Below are positions 21,617 to 30,794 of a stretch of DNA of 40,500 bases, piece after piece. Position numbers and translations under genes: made by a program. The stretch covers positions 1 to 40,500 of the forward strand of contig CAIVEW010000011.1 of the NCBI GenBank assembly GCA_903905065.1, written 5' to 3'. The notes under the pieces were generated by a model. It ran no database searches. It worked only from the letters and a program-made list of their open reading frames with translations, and was not told the DNA's origin. This DNA is from an uncultured Bacteroidota bacterium. Lineage in GTDB: Bacteria > Bacteroidota > Bacteroidia > Chitinophagales > Chitinophagaceae. Numbering within the stretch: position 1 is the first letter of the stretch; each line of letters begins with the position of its first letter.

Positions 21617-23845
21617 ATGTTAAAGAAACTTCCCTTTTTCCTTGTTATATTATTCATCGAAGGCGCTGCGCTGATGGCGGTGGAACTTGCAGGTGCAAAA
21701 CTCGTTGCGCCATTCTACGGGAGTTCGTTGTACGTGTGGACGGCGGTGCTTGGCTTCACTGTAACCGGGCTAGCGGTAGGCTATTACCTTGGAGGACGTA
21801 TATCGGGAACACAAGTTCCCGGCAAGTTGCTCGGAACAATATTGGCAGTATCCGGATTTCTTGTGCTGCTGATGCCCTATACGGCTACGGCCCTGGTTTC
21901 AATGACCAGAGGGCTCGATCTGATCACGGGCATTTGCATCACATCATTGCTGCTGCTGTTGCCCCCAATGCTTTGCTTTGGCATGGTAAGCCCGCTTATA
22001 GTGAACCTTGCAGAAAAGCGACTGCAGGTAACGGATGGCAAAGTTGCCGGCACAGTTTATTTTGTTTCCACTTTTGGAGGCATTGCCGCTACGTTCTTAT
22101 TTGGCGTATATCTTATTCCGGTGGCGGGGCTCAGGTTCTGCGCAGCGGTTACCGGCATTTCTTTGATAGCAGCGTCGCTTATTTATTTTTTGGCATCACG
22201 GCTTTACCGGATCCAGGATGCTATACCTGGAACCCTACCACCCGCCGCTCCCGAAAGTGCGAAAAAAACAAAATCGAAAACAAGCGCACTATCTTTTGAA
22301 GGCACCGGAATCAAACCGTCCGTCTATCTGTACGCTGTGCTGGAAGGCGCCACAGTTATGGCAATAGAACTAATGGCTGCAAGAATGCTGGCACCATGGT
22401 TCGGCTCGTCTCTTTACGTATGGACAGTGGTTATGGCCTGCACACTGACAGGCCTGGCTACAGGGTATTTTGCAGGCGGGATCGTACCAGACAAGTATGC
22501 CCCGCTCAATGCACTGCGATGGGCGCTGCTGGCCGCGTCGATATTCCTGATACTGATGCATTTTACATCACAGCAATTGACTATCATGATGCAGGCGATG
22601 CCGATAAAATCATCCGTCATATTCGTAAGCGCCCTTCTTATTATACCACCGCTTCTTTTCATGGGCATTGCCCCCACACTCCTCATAAGGCACATATCGT
22701 CGATAACCCGTAGTCCGGGAGCTGTTACCGGCCGTATATTTACTATTTCCTCGGTGAGTGGCATAATCGCACTCTTTATTACCGGTTTTTATATCATCCC
22801 ACAATTTGGGCTTACCATGCCATCGATTGTTATGGGAGTGATTGTGGGCGCGATACCATTCGCCAGTCTCATCGGACAAAAAAAGTATGTCTCTTTGGTT
22901 TTCGTTGCTGCTGTTTTATGCTCGTTCGCGGCTATAAAGAAAACCGAAACAAACGGAGATATCGACGTCAAGTATTATTCTGAAGGGCTGCTGGGCCAGG
23001 TGCTGGTTGCAGATGTAAATAAAATTGACACCGTACAACAAAATTACCGCCTGCTGCTGGTGAACAGAATAGGCGAAGCCCAGATAAACCAGAAAACCGG
23101 CATGACCGTATGGGAATATCCTTTTTATGTTACCAGCCTGTGCAGTAAACTACCGGAGGGATCAAGCGCCCTGATGCTGGGCCTCGGTGGCGGGCAGATA
23201 CCGAATATGCTTAACTACATGAAATTCAAAGTAGATGTAGTGGAGCTGGACCAGCGCATTGTAGATGTGGCTCAGGATTATTTTTACCTTAAGAAAGAGG
23301 TAAATGTAGTGGTGGACGATGCTCGGCATTACCTGGAAACAACAACAAAAAAGTATGATGTCATTGTCATAGATGTATTCCACGGAGATATTGCCCCACC
23401 TCATATGCTTAGTGTTGAATCATTTGAAAAAGCAAAGTCTCGGCTCAATAAAAACGGGTTCATAGTCGTCAACTTCTTCGGCTATTTGCACGGTGACCTG
23501 GGAAAACCAGGAAGGTCTGTATATCGTACGATGGCGGCGGCAGGGCTTCACACAAAAATATTACCAACTACAGGCGTCGAAGGTGAAAGGAATTCCTTGT
23601 TAGTAGGAAGCCTTGAACATCAGGAATTTGCGGTATTAAGGTCCGGGCTTTCGCTCTATGGCAAGGTAGTTGATGTAGACACCTTATTTCTTAAACAAAT
23701 TCCGGAGCTGGAAAATTCGGAGATCTTCACAGACAACAAGCCGTCGCTCGACTTGATAAACACAAAGGGAGCTATCAGTTTTCGTGAGGGCTACTCCAAC
23801 CTCACAACCATATTTAGAAAAGATGGTGTTTCATTATTTCAATAA
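21617..23845 (+). CDS. Membrane-anchored spermidine synthase-like protein with duplicated membrane domain
   Basis: 742 aa. Residues 1-195 and about 236-440 are two homologous hydrophobic halves. Both carry an EGA-x-x-MA-x-EL start, then AP-x-x-GSSLYVWT and TGLA-x-GY-x-x-GG (residues 15-60 and 243-288). Residues 450-742 form a Rossmann-like aminopropyltransferase/methyltransferase domain: GLGGGQ at 522-527, VVELD at 541-545 for the nucleotide ribose, DDAR at 567-570, and YDVIVIDVFHGD at 580-591. Classical spermidine synthases read D-x-x-D-P at the last site, so substrate use may differ. The fused transporter-like/spermidine-synthase architecture is known in bacteria; polyamine or related aminopropyl transfer at the inner membrane is inferred. 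The ATG follows a TANNTTTG box, and the gene heads a run of co-oriented genes with roughly 150-bp gaps. Confidence 0.85.
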   Translation: MLKKLPFFLVILFIEGAALMAVELAGAKLVAPFYGSSLYVWTAVLGFTVTGLAVGYYLGGRISGTQVPGKLLGTILAVSGFLVLLMPYTATALVSMTRGLDLITGICITSLLLLLPPMLCFGMVSPLIVNLAEKRLQVTDGKVAGTVYFVSTFGGIAATFLFGVYLIPVAGLRFCAAVTGISLIAASLIYFLASRLYRIQDAIPGTLPPAAPESAKKTKSKTSALSFEGTGIKPSVYLYAVLEGATVMAIELMAARMLAPWFGSSLYVWTVVMACTLTGLATGYFAGGIVPDKYAPLNALRWALLAASIFLILMHFTSQQLTIMMQAMPIKSSVIFVSALLIIPPLLFMGIAPTLLIRHISSITRSPGAVTGRIFTISSVSGIIALFITGFYIIPQFGLTMPSIVMGVIVGAIPFASLIGQKKYVSLVFVAAVLCSFAAIKKTETNGDIDVKYYSEGLLGQVLVADVNKIDTVQQNYRLLLVNRIGEAQINQKTGMTVWEYPFYVTSLCSKLPEGSSALMLGLGGGQIPNMLNYMKFKVDVVELDQRIVDVAQDYFYLKKEVNVVVDDARHYLETTTKKYDVIVIDVFHGDIAPPHMLSVESFEKAKSRLNKNGFIVVNFFGYLHGDLGKPGRSVYRTMAAAGLHTKILPTTGVEGERNSLLVGSLEHQEFAVLRSGLSLYGKVVDVDTLFLKQIPELENSEIFTDNKPSLDLINTKGAISFREGYSNLTTIFRKDGVSLFQ

Positions 23846-23961
23846 GAAAATCACAGGAAAGAAAGCTATTCCATTAGTTCGCAAAATGTCTCTCTCGTTT
23901 TTCCCCATTCTAATTCCCCTTTTTCGCATTTTTTTATTGCCAAAATTCCCTTCACATCCAG

Positions 23962-23977
23962 GGAACGATAACGTTCC
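23962..23977. promoter_or_regulatory. Perfect 16-bp palindrome, possible operator
   Basis: GGAACG-ATAA-CGTTCC sits immediately upstream of the -7 box of the arylsulfotransferase-like gene. A repressor or activator bound there would cover the spacer of the promoter. No regulator gene for it is visible in the window. Confidence 0.5.
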
Positions 23978-23978
23978 T

Positions 23979-23986
23979 TACTTTTG
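23979..23986 (+). promoter_or_regulatory. Candidate -7 box, with very short or no leader
   Basis: TACTTTTG matches TANNTTTG exactly and ends only 5 bp before the ATG at 23992. Transcription starting a few bases downstream would give a leaderless or nearly leaderless mRNA. Confidence 0.5.
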
Positions 23987-23991
23987 CTTTG

Positions 23992-25482
23992 ATGTATAGA
24001 ATTCTCATTTTTTTATTTCTTTTCGCTTCGCTAAATTCATTTGGGCAAGTATCCCCGGAGGAAGGTAGTGCGTTATGTTACCGTTTGATCGGATTTTCGT
24101 TCCCCGTTCAGACAGGAACTGTCAAATACACGCTGGAAGTAGCACGCGGTAATTACAACAACGAAATTGCATTCGGAAAAAATATTTGTGCATCAGCAGT
24201 TACAAATAAAAATCGAACACTAGCAGAGGTCCCCAGCTTTGGCTCCTCGTATACCTGGCGTACCGTGGCTTATTCTGGAGCGGGTGTGAAAACAAGCAGC
24301 GCACTGCATCATTTCAGTGTGAAGATCACTCCGGATGTGGACACAAATATTACACGTCTGCGAATTATCAACAAGGCTGAAAAAAATAAAGATGCCTATA
24401 TTTTTGTAGATAACGCCCGGGCGATCTACGACATGAAGGGGAAGCCCATTTGGTTCCTGCCAGGCACTGAGTTGGAAGCCAGCCGGAACGCCTTGCCGCG
24501 AGACATGAAGGCAACGCCACAGGGAACTATTACTTTTCTTACGGGCGGCAGGCCTTACGAAATTACCTATGACGGAAATATCGTATGGTCGTACAGGGGT
24601 AGTGCTGATCGCAATAGAACCGACACCTTTCACCATGAATTTACGAGGCTGCAAAATGGCCACCGGATGGGTATGTTGATGGAAACTGCATACCGGCGTT
24701 TACCTGCCTATAAGGACAGCATTGCAATTCCTGCATGGGACAGCGCACGATTTTGTGGCCGTGTTAGTTATAACGTAATAGAAGAGTACGACCAGAATAA
24801 TAAAGTTGTCTGGCGATGGGATGGATACAAGTATATTTTACAATCGGACCTAGCAAAGCAAAAAAACAATGATCTTTTCGACATTAACGATCTCCATGAA
24901 AACGCACTTTTTTTTGACGAGAAGAATAAAGCCGTGTACCTGAGTTTTAAAAATATCAGCCGGATAATTAAGATCAAGTACCCGGAGGGAAATGTTTTAA
25001 ACACCTATGGAACGGCATACAGGCCTGGTATTAGTAATATGGGAAATGATATTTTTTGCACCCCGCACTGCTGCAGGCACTCGGACGATTATATGTACTT
25101 CTTCAATAACAACACTTGTTCCAAAGTCCACCTCCCGATTATAATGATGATGCAGGAACCCGCGCCACTGAAAACAGAACTTAAAACAATATGGGAGTAC
25201 GAGTGCACGGTAGAAGGGCCGGATAGGGAAAGTATTGCAAGTAATAAATTCAATTCAAGCGGCTATGTACAGGAGCTGCCTGATAAATCTATGCTCGTAA
25301 TGATGGGCGCGCCCTACCCGAAGATGTTTATTGTAGACCATGACAAAAGGATACAATGGAGTGCAATGCCCGAACGCTACGATACGCAAGAAAAAAAGTG
25401 GAAAATGTTCACAGAGCTATACCGCGTGAGTATGATTAGCCGAAAACAAATGGAACAACTCATCTGGAATTCCCGGAAATAA
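23992..25482 (+). CDS. Secreted arylsulfate sulfotransferase-like protein
   Basis: 496 aa from the ATG at 23992; a TTG one codon earlier is less likely. Residues 1-18 are a signal peptide (hydrophobic, ending Ser-Phe-Gly-Gln). The body has the beta-propeller pattern of the arylsulfotransferase (ASST) family: 'YDGNIVWSY' (193-201), His-His-Glu-Phe-Thr-Arg-Leu-x-Asn-Gly-His (214-224), Asp-Ile-Asn-Asp-Leu-His-Glu-Asn (297-304), a Leu-Ser-Phe-Lys-Asn-Ile-Ser-Arg strand (317-324), and a His-Cys-Cys-Arg-His segment (359-363). The three His sites sit where ASST active-site histidines occur; the family's active-site Arg seems replaced by Lys320 or shifted. ASSTs move sulfate between phenols in the periplasm. 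Activity here is inferred from motifs only, and a non-catalytic propeller is possible. It lies 146 bp after the preceding gene behind its own promoter. Confidence 0.65.
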   Translation: MYRILIFLFLFASLNSFGQVSPEEGSALCYRLIGFSFPVQTGTVKYTLEVARGNYNNEIAFGKNICASAVTNKNRTLAEVPSFGSSYTWRTVAYSGAGVKTSSALHHFSVKITPDVDTNITRLRIINKAEKNKDAYIFVDNARAIYDMKGKPIWFLPGTELEASRNALPRDMKATPQGTITFLTGGRPYEITYDGNIVWSYRGSADRNRTDTFHHEFTRLQNGHRMGMLMETAYRRLPAYKDSIAIPAWDSARFCGRVSYNVIEEYDQNNKVVWRWDGYKYILQSDLAKQKNNDLFDINDLHENALFFDEKNKAVYLSFKNISRIIKIKYPEGNVLNTYGTAYRPGISNMGNDIFCTPHCCRHSDDYMYFFNNNTCSKVHLPIIMMMQEPAPLKTELKTIWEYECTVEGPDRESIASNKFNSSGYVQELPDKSMLVMMGAPYPKMFIVDHDKRIQWSAMPERYDTQEKKWKMFTELYRVSMISRKQMEQLIWNSRK

Positions 25483-25602
25483 AATGCGCTTCCCCACCCC
25501 TATTTGAGCGGCATGATTTGCATGGCAAAACAGAACGAAAAATTTTCAACCCCTCCGCAGACAACTAAATCTACAGGGGATTTTCACTGCAGAAAGTTCT
25601 GT

Positions 25603-25610
25603 TACTTTCC
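25603..25610 (+). promoter_or_regulatory. Candidate -7 box for the hybrid kinase gene
   Basis: TACTTTCC is a close variant of TANNTTTG. It lies about 18 bp before the TTG at 25629, so the transcript would begin close to that codon, which supports the TTG as start. Confidence 0.35.
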
Positions 25611-25628
25611 CTGCCGGAAACAGCGAAA

Positions 25629-28262
25629 TTGTTACAAACCTATGGCCAAATAAATAATTTCTTTTGTGGATTGTTGTTTTTATGCCCTGTTGGAATATTT
25701 TTACAAAAACAAGCATATCCAAAATTGAAGCCGGCTTCCTTGCTATTTAAGATATTGAAGACCCAAAAACTGGTATATGCGCTGTATGGCGCACTGTTTG
25801 GCCTTTGTTTTCCCGTTTTTGCTACTGTACTTGAATGCTATTTGAGATACCAATCTTTTTCTCTCAGCAATATTGAAAATGCACAAGCTAACTCCCCGCT
25901 CCTGTGGATCATAGACTCAGCGCCTCTCTTCCTGGGATTGTTTGCATCAATAGGTGGCAAACAGATGGACCGTGTACATGCTATTAATAACGAGCTGAAT
26001 GAGCGGTACCTCCAAATGTCGGCGCTGAGGGAAACAGCAGATAACGCAAACAAAGCAAAAAGTGAATTTCTGGCAAATATGTCACATGAGATAAGGACCC
26101 CTATGAATGCGATAATAGGGATGAATTATTTACTGAAGAAAACACCGCTGAACGAAAAACAATTCGATTACGCCAACAAAACTGAGGTGGCTTCCAAAAA
26201 CCTGCTCCGCATTATTGATGACATCCTCGACTTTTCAAAAATCGAAGCGGGCAAGCTATCGTTGGAAACAACGGACATCTTTCTTGAAGAACTGGTCTCC
26301 AGCCTGGCAGACACAGTAAACGTAAAGCTTGAAAAGAAAAACGATGTAGAACTGATTACGTATGTTGACCATAAGATCCCCGCTACTATACTGGGAGACG
26401 GACTTAGGCTTAGGCAAGTATTGCTCAACTTAATGGATAATGCGGTAAAATTTACAGAACACGGAGAAATAAGGTTGGCGGTACAGCTTATTTCAAAAAC
26501 GAAGAACGAGGCAGTCATCCAGTTTGCCGCAAAGGATACAGGTATCGGCATGTCGAAAGAACAGCAAGCTAAAGTGTTCAATGCATTTCAGCAGGCGGAC
26601 TTCTCTACGACACGGAAGTATGGCGGTACAGGCCTGGGCCTGGCGATATCAAAAAGCATAGTGGCGATGATGGGTGGTGAATTAATTTTAAAAAGCACAC
26701 CCGGTGCTGGCTCTGAATTCAAATTCCAGGCATCTTTCCCAATACCAAAGGCTTCTGAGAACAATGATTCGGCTATCCAGCAAATTGATTCCATATCCGG
26801 CCTCAGGGCCTTGCTGGTTGATGATTCTGAACATGCGCGGCAGATACTGAATGAAATGCTGTCATCATTCGGGTTTGATGTATTAGTGGCTAAGAGTGCT
26901 AAAGAGGCTACGGAGATCTTCCAGAAGGAAATGAACTCAGCTACACCTATCTCGTTGCTGGTAGTAGACTGGCGTATGCCTGAGACAGACGGCCTGCAAC
27001 TGGTGAAAGACCTGAAAGAAAAGGAAGGTCTGAAAGTGCCAACGGTGCTAATGGTTACCGCTTACGGACTGGAAACAGTAAGAACTGCTGCGCAGAATAA
27101 ACTGATAGATGGATACCTGCTAAAGCCAATAAACCCTTCTACTCTGTTTGATACCCTTAGCAATACCATGCACTGGAATGCCCTTAAAAAGCCCGGTCTT
27201 GCGAATACGCCGAACCTGTCGCAAAACCTTCGTGCAAAACTGCGTGGTGCCCGTGTACTTATAGTAGAAGATAATGACATAAACCTGGAACTGGCAGTAG
27301 AGCTGCTTAGTGAGGTCGGCATAAATTGCGACGCTGCGCGAAACGGAAGAGAGGCTGTTGATAAAGTGGCAGCAACAACTTACGATGCTGTATTGATGGA
27401 CATACAGATGCCGGAAATGGACGGACTGACAGCAACGAAAGTAATAAGGCAGGATGCGAAAAATCAAGAACTCCCCATACTAGCAATGACCGCCCACGCC
27501 ATGAAAGGCGAATATGAAAAAAGCATTGCTGCAGGTATGAATGACCATATCACCAAACCCATTGACCCCATAATACTGTATACCCGCCTGCTGCAATACA
27601 TAAAAATCAATAAAAAAGACGAAGTTATTGATCCCACTGAAGACATAGAAGGTAGAGGTATTGAAAATATCGTCATCCCGGGTATTGACACCAAAATGGG
27701 CATGACCAGGGTAGCTGGCAAAAAGAATATCTACCTGAAGCTGCTGGCAAGATTCGCAGCTGGTTATTCTAATATTTCGGCAGATACAGAAGCATTATTT
27801 GGCAGCAATAAATGTTCAGAATTAGCAGCACTGATGCATACACTTTCTGGTGTGTCGGGCAATATTGGAATCAATGGTGTATATAAAAATGCACTGCTGT
27901 TGTCGCAAGAGATTAAAACCATCGCCGAAGCAAATGTTGTGCAGCTTACTCCGGATATTATAGCGAGGGTTAGGTCTCTTTCAAAAGACATCGTAGCACA
28001 GATCACTTTAATAAATAAATTCCTGAATGGCGAGTTGTCTATAGTTACAGCGCCAGCCGAAAAGCACCAACGGACCAATGACTTTGCCAGTTGCTATGAC
28101 CATCTCATAAACCTGATAAGCTCTTCCGATAGCCAGGCTAATGAATATTGCGAGTACGTGATGCATAATGTACATGTTCCCGCGGACAAGATGCCCGTAT
28201 TAAAAGAGGCGCTTCATGCGCTGAATAATTATGATTTTGAAAGTGCCCTCCAGGTTATTTAG
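25629..28262 (+). CDS. Hybrid sensor histidine kinase (HisKA-HATPase-REC-REC-HPt)
   Basis: 877 aa. Two or three membrane segments (about 11-25, 48-68, 92-109) form a small sensor without a recognisable periplasmic domain. Then come a HisKA domain with phospho-acceptor His153 ([10 protein letters not shown]), an HATPase with N-box Asn271, DTGIGM (303-308) and GGTGLGL (332-338), receiver 1 with Asp447, receiver 2 with Asp591 ([10 protein letters not shown]), and an HPt domain with His737 (MHTLSG). The ~75 residues after the HPt are helical and unassigned. The start is TTG: an upstream in-frame stop is at 25566, no ATG or GTG lies between, and the first in-frame ATG falls after the membrane segments. 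Such kinases pass phosphate His-Asp-His-Asp; the obvious partner is the receiver-cyclase encoded next. Confidence 0.93.
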   Translation: MLQTYGQINNFFCGLLFLCPVGIFLQKQAYPKLKPASLLFKILKTQKLVYALYGALFGLCFPVFATVLECYLRYQSFSLSNIENAQANSPLLWIIDSAPLFLGLFASIGGKQMDRVHAINNELNERYLQMSALRETADNANKAKSEFLANMSHEIRTPMNAIIGMNYLLKKTPLNEKQFDYANKTEVASKNLLRIIDDILDFSKIEAGKLSLETTDIFLEELVSSLADTVNVKLEKKNDVELITYVDHKIPATILGDGLRLRQVLLNLMDNAVKFTEHGEIRLAVQLISKTKNEAVIQFAAKDTGIGMSKEQQAKVFNAFQQADFSTTRKYGGTGLGLAISKSIVAMMGGELILKSTPGAGSEFKFQASFPIPKASENNDSAIQQIDSISGLRALLVDDSEHARQILNEMLSSFGFDVLVAKSAKEATEIFQKEMNSATPISLLVVDWRMPETDGLQLVKDLKEKEGLKVPTVLMVTAYGLETVRTAAQNKLIDGYLLKPINPSTLFDTLSNTMHWNALKKPGLANTPNLSQNLRAKLRGARVLIVEDNDINLELAVELLSEVGINCDAARNGREAVDKVAATTYDAVLMDIQMPEMDGLTATKVIRQDAKNQELPILAMTAHAMKGEYEKSIAAGMNDHITKPIDPIILYTRLLQYIKINKKDEVIDPTEDIEGRGIENIVIPGIDTKMGMTRVAGKKNIYLKLLARFAAGYSNISADTEALFGSNKCSELAALMHTLSGVSGNIGINGVYKNALLLSQEIKTIAEANVVQLTPDIIARVRSLSKDIVAQITLINKFLNGELSIVTAPAEKHQRTNDFASCYDHLINLISSSDSQANEYCEYVMHNVHVPADKMPVLKEALHALNNYDFESALQVI

Positions 28263-28328
28263 GCTTTCCCGAGTTCAATAATACTGGTTTACATGTCCTT
28301 GAGTGTCACCCCTGCATATTGATATTTA

Positions 28329-28341
28329 AGCCTTTCAGGCT
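28329..28341 (+). other. Short hairpin between kinase and cyclase genes
   Basis: AGCCT-TTC-AGGCT is a perfect 5-bp stem without a following U-tract. It is a weak candidate attenuator, not a convincing terminator. Confidence 0.25.
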
Positions 28342-28455
28342 ATATTAATGCCTGTTTTTGTCGTTTACCATTCGAACATTTGGCATGCTGATTATTATTT
28401 TCGGCCTCTGCACGAATTGCATATTTGCTATATTGCAGCAAATTTTCAGAAAAGC

Positions 28456-29481
28456 ATGTCTTTAAATAGTGATAATTATCAGCCGGTAATTCTTGCCGTG
28501 GATGATTCTGTAGAGAATCTCCAGATACTGGCAACTTTGCTGAAAGATGATTACAAGATCAAAATTGCGAAAAACGGAGCTAAGGCTATCGAGCTGGCGC
28601 GCCAGCACCCTATGCCCGACCTGATACTTCTGGATATCATCATGCCGGAAATGGATGGTTACGAAGTGTGTGAAATATTGAAAAGTGACCTCCAGACTCA
28701 AAAGATTCCGGTTATTTTTTTAACGGCATTGAATGAGGTGGCAGATGAAACAAAGGGACTGAAAAAAGGTGGTGCAGACTTCATTGCCAAGCCCATAAAC
28801 CCCGACATTGTAAAAGCCCGGATCAATATACACCTGGCGCTGCAGGCAGAAAGAAAAAAATCAGAATCTCTACTTAAGGTTTTGCTACCAGACCATGTTA
28901 TTTCTGACCTTATTAAAAATGGCAGCCACAAACCGGAGATACACGACAATGTAAGTATTTTGTTTTGTGATTTTATAGGGTTTACCGGTATTACCAGCCA
29001 GCTCGCGCCAGAGTTCCTTATTGCGGAACTAACTGATATATACGGCCATTTTGACGAAATATGCGAGGCACAGGGAGCCACCCGCATTAAAACTATAGGA
29101 GATGCTTATATGGCCGCTACCGGGCTAAGCTCAAACAACAATAATCATGCAGAACAACTTGTAAATACCGGGCTTGGGTTCCTGGCATATCTGAACAAGC
29201 GAAACCGCGGTGCCAGACAGCAATGGACCTGCAGGATAGGCGTTCATTCCGGCAGCGTTATCTCCGGAATCATCGGAAAGACGAGGTTTGTCTATGACAT
29301 TATTGGCGTTGATGTGAACATTGCCGCCCGCGTGGAAAGCGCGGGAAGAAGCATGGCGGTAACAGTAACAGAAGCTACCAAGCGTCTGCTTAGTAATAAT
29401 TACAACTTTCAAAGTATAGGCATTACGCCATTGAAAGGAATTGACGACGAGGAACTCTACGTGGTGGGCAAGAACGAGTAA
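28456..29481 (+). CDS. Response regulator-adenylate cyclase (REC + class III cyclase)
   Basis: 341 aa from the ATG at 28456. A longer open frame starts at 28348, but its extra 36 residues have no receiver character, and a possible promoter-like ATATTTG near 28422 lies inside it. The receiver (about 10-128) has the acidic pair Asp16-Asp17, phospho-acceptor Asp60 and Lys112. The class III catalytic domain (about 163-338) has metal-binding Asp172 (CDFIGFT) and Asp216 (TIGDAYMA). Lys212 and Asp281 are at the adenine-selecting positions, with Asn288 and Arg292 as transition-state residues. All key residues for ATP to cAMP are therefore present. It lies 193 bp after the hybrid kinase and probably receives phosphate from it, so the signal output would be cAMP. 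Cytoplasmic, no membrane segment. Confidence 0.92.
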   Translation: MSLNSDNYQPVILAVDDSVENLQILATLLKDDYKIKIAKNGAKAIELARQHPMPDLILLDIIMPEMDGYEVCEILKSDLQTQKIPVIFLTALNEVADETKGLKKGGADFIAKPINPDIVKARINIHLALQAERKKSESLLKVLLPDHVISDLIKNGSHKPEIHDNVSILFCDFIGFTGITSQLAPEFLIAELTDIYGHFDEICEAQGATRIKTIGDAYMAATGLSSNNNNHAEQLVNTGLGFLAYLNKRNRGARQQWTCRIGVHSGSVISGIIGKTRFVYDIIGVDVNIAARVESAGRSMAVTVTEATKRLLSNNYNFQSIGITPLKGIDDEELYVVGKNE

Positions 29482-29974
29482 TATACCGACAACAACCTGA
29501 ACAATCAGCCACATGAAGCATTTGGCAGCATTGTTATTTACCTATTCGACCAACTGCCGAAGGGCAGGTATGACCATTGCAAAAAAGCCATTGTATAGGT
29601 TGTGGCGGCGGCGGGATATTGTTTATTTCGTCCTGTTTATCGTAGTTTCCCGAAAAAAGAAAGGATAAAAGTTGGGGTTAAACTACGCCTACGTCCTTGG
29701 GGTTACCGGCCTCCGAATGGCGAGTATCTCATAATAGTCCGTCTGATGTTACTTCACTACTTTCTTACTCTTCCGACAAGCAAGTTCCAAAAATATCAGG
29801 AGATATCCACAAAATGCCTCAAAACGGAAAACAGTGGGTTACCATTTTCGTAGAAAACGATAATTGACCACCTAACAACGCTAGTGATGGAATAGACTAA
29901 TAATTATTTTCCTGGAGTAAACGTCAATCGGCACCAAAAAAATGTCAGTAAACAAAAATCAGGAGGTCTAGGCT
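29482..29974. other. About 490 bp without a convincing gene
   Basis: A frame beginning with GTG at 29602 (83 codons) has no recognisable content and no ribosome binding site, so I do not call it. No tRNA, repeat or terminator is evident. This stretch begins the sparser accessory interval that runs to 32392. Confidence 0.5.
29961..29966 (+). promoter_or_regulatory. Perfect Shine-Dalgarno AGGAGG
   Basis: AGGAGG lies 8 bp before the ATG at 29975. The other genes in this window have weak or no Shine-Dalgarno, so this one stands out and fixes the start. Confidence 0.7.
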
Positions 29975-30406
29975 ATGTCGCATCCATATTTACATAAGAA
30001 CATAGCGCCAAACTGCACATCATATTATCACTCCATGAGGGAACCAAATTCAAGAGTTGATTTCACGAAAAATGATTTCATTTTATCAGAACAGGTATCG
30101 GCGCAGGCGCAGGCTACCAAAGTATTCGGAATTGACTGGGCGCGGATCTTCACCACACGAACAGGAAGTGTGGAAGGGACATCATCGTTAATAAGTGTTG
30201 CGAAAATACCAGTAGTAGGTAATCTTTTATCTGATGCTACCGCCAACTATGCGCTTTACAATTTGATGGAAGATAACAAAGGATACGATGTTGTTTTTTA
30301 TCCTAAATATGAAACGAAAGTCTACAGGCCAATAATTGGTATCGGGTTCTTCGCAAAGATTACAAAGGTTAAAGCAACAGCCAGGCTGGCAAAATTTAAA
30401 AACTAG
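29975..30406 (+). CDS. Uncharacterised 143-aa protein (Bacteroidota lipoprotein-like family)
   Basis: 143 aa without a signal peptide or lipobox at this start. The segments Phe-Thr-Lys-Asn-Asp-Phe (about 30-35), Val-Phe-Gly-Ile-Asp-Trp (about 50-55) and Ala-Leu-Tyr-Asn-Leu ... Gly-Tyr-Asp-Val-Val-Phe-Tyr-Pro (about 90-111) resemble small Bacteroidota envelope proteins. Those usually begin with a lipoprotein signal peptide, so this copy may lack its export signal. The strong Shine-Dalgarno argues that this start is used. No function can be given. The next gene starts 42 bp later in the same direction. Confidence 0.7.
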   Translation: MSHPYLHKNIAPNCTSYYHSMREPNSRVDFTKNDFILSEQVSAQAQATKVFGIDWARIFTTRTGSVEGTSSLISVAKIPVVGNLLSDATANYALYNLMEDNKGYDVVFYPKYETKVYRPIIGIGFFAKITKVKATARLAKFKN

Positions 30407-30448
30407 TCCATCGCACTATTTTCTTACAAGTATTAAATCAAAAACAAA

Positions 30449-30784
30449 ATGAAGAATACGATTATTACGCTCATCCTGCTCTTATGTACGCTCTTTTCCT
30501 TCGCCCAGGAGAAACACACGATCAGCGGAACTGTAAATGATAAACACACCGGCGAAACCGTGATCGGGGCCGTTGTGAGAATTGAAGGAACTACGATAGG
30601 TACAACAACCAATGAGTACGGTTTTTATTCTCTTTCCCTACCATCTGGGGACTATGTTGTAAAGGTAAATTACATGGGGTACCTCGAACCGACATTGAAC
30701 GTGTCGCTGGACAAAGTGAGAAATATCGGAATAATTATTGAGCGGAAAAACTCCGGCAACGTTGTTTTTCTTAGAAAACAATAA
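30449..30784 (+). CDS. Stand-alone secreted carboxypeptidase-regulatory-like domain protein
   Basis: 111 aa: signal peptide (residues 1-19, ending Phe-Ala-Gln), then one carboxypeptidase-D-regulatory-like beta-sandwich (about 22-100). Its motifs are ISGTV-x-D, TGE-x-V-x-GA-x-V and TT-x-EYGFYSLSLP-x-GDY. In SusC/TonB-dependent receptors this domain is followed by the plug and barrel. Here a TAA follows after only about 10 further residues, and no plug sequence is seen downstream. It is either a genuine single-domain secreted protein or a remnant of a receptor gene. It precedes the inverted repeats at 30795-30859. Confidence 0.8.
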   Translation: MKNTIITLILLLCTLFSFAQEKHTISGTVNDKHTGETVIGAVVRIEGTTIGTTTNEYGFYSLSLPSGDYVVKVNYMGYLEPTLNVSLDKVRNIGIIIERKNSGNVVFLRKQ

Positions 30785-30794
30785 TGTTTTTACA

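Noticed and set aside
29602-29853. 83-codon frame after the cyclase gene
   Set aside because: GTG start without ribosome binding site, unremarkable composition, no recognisable motif.
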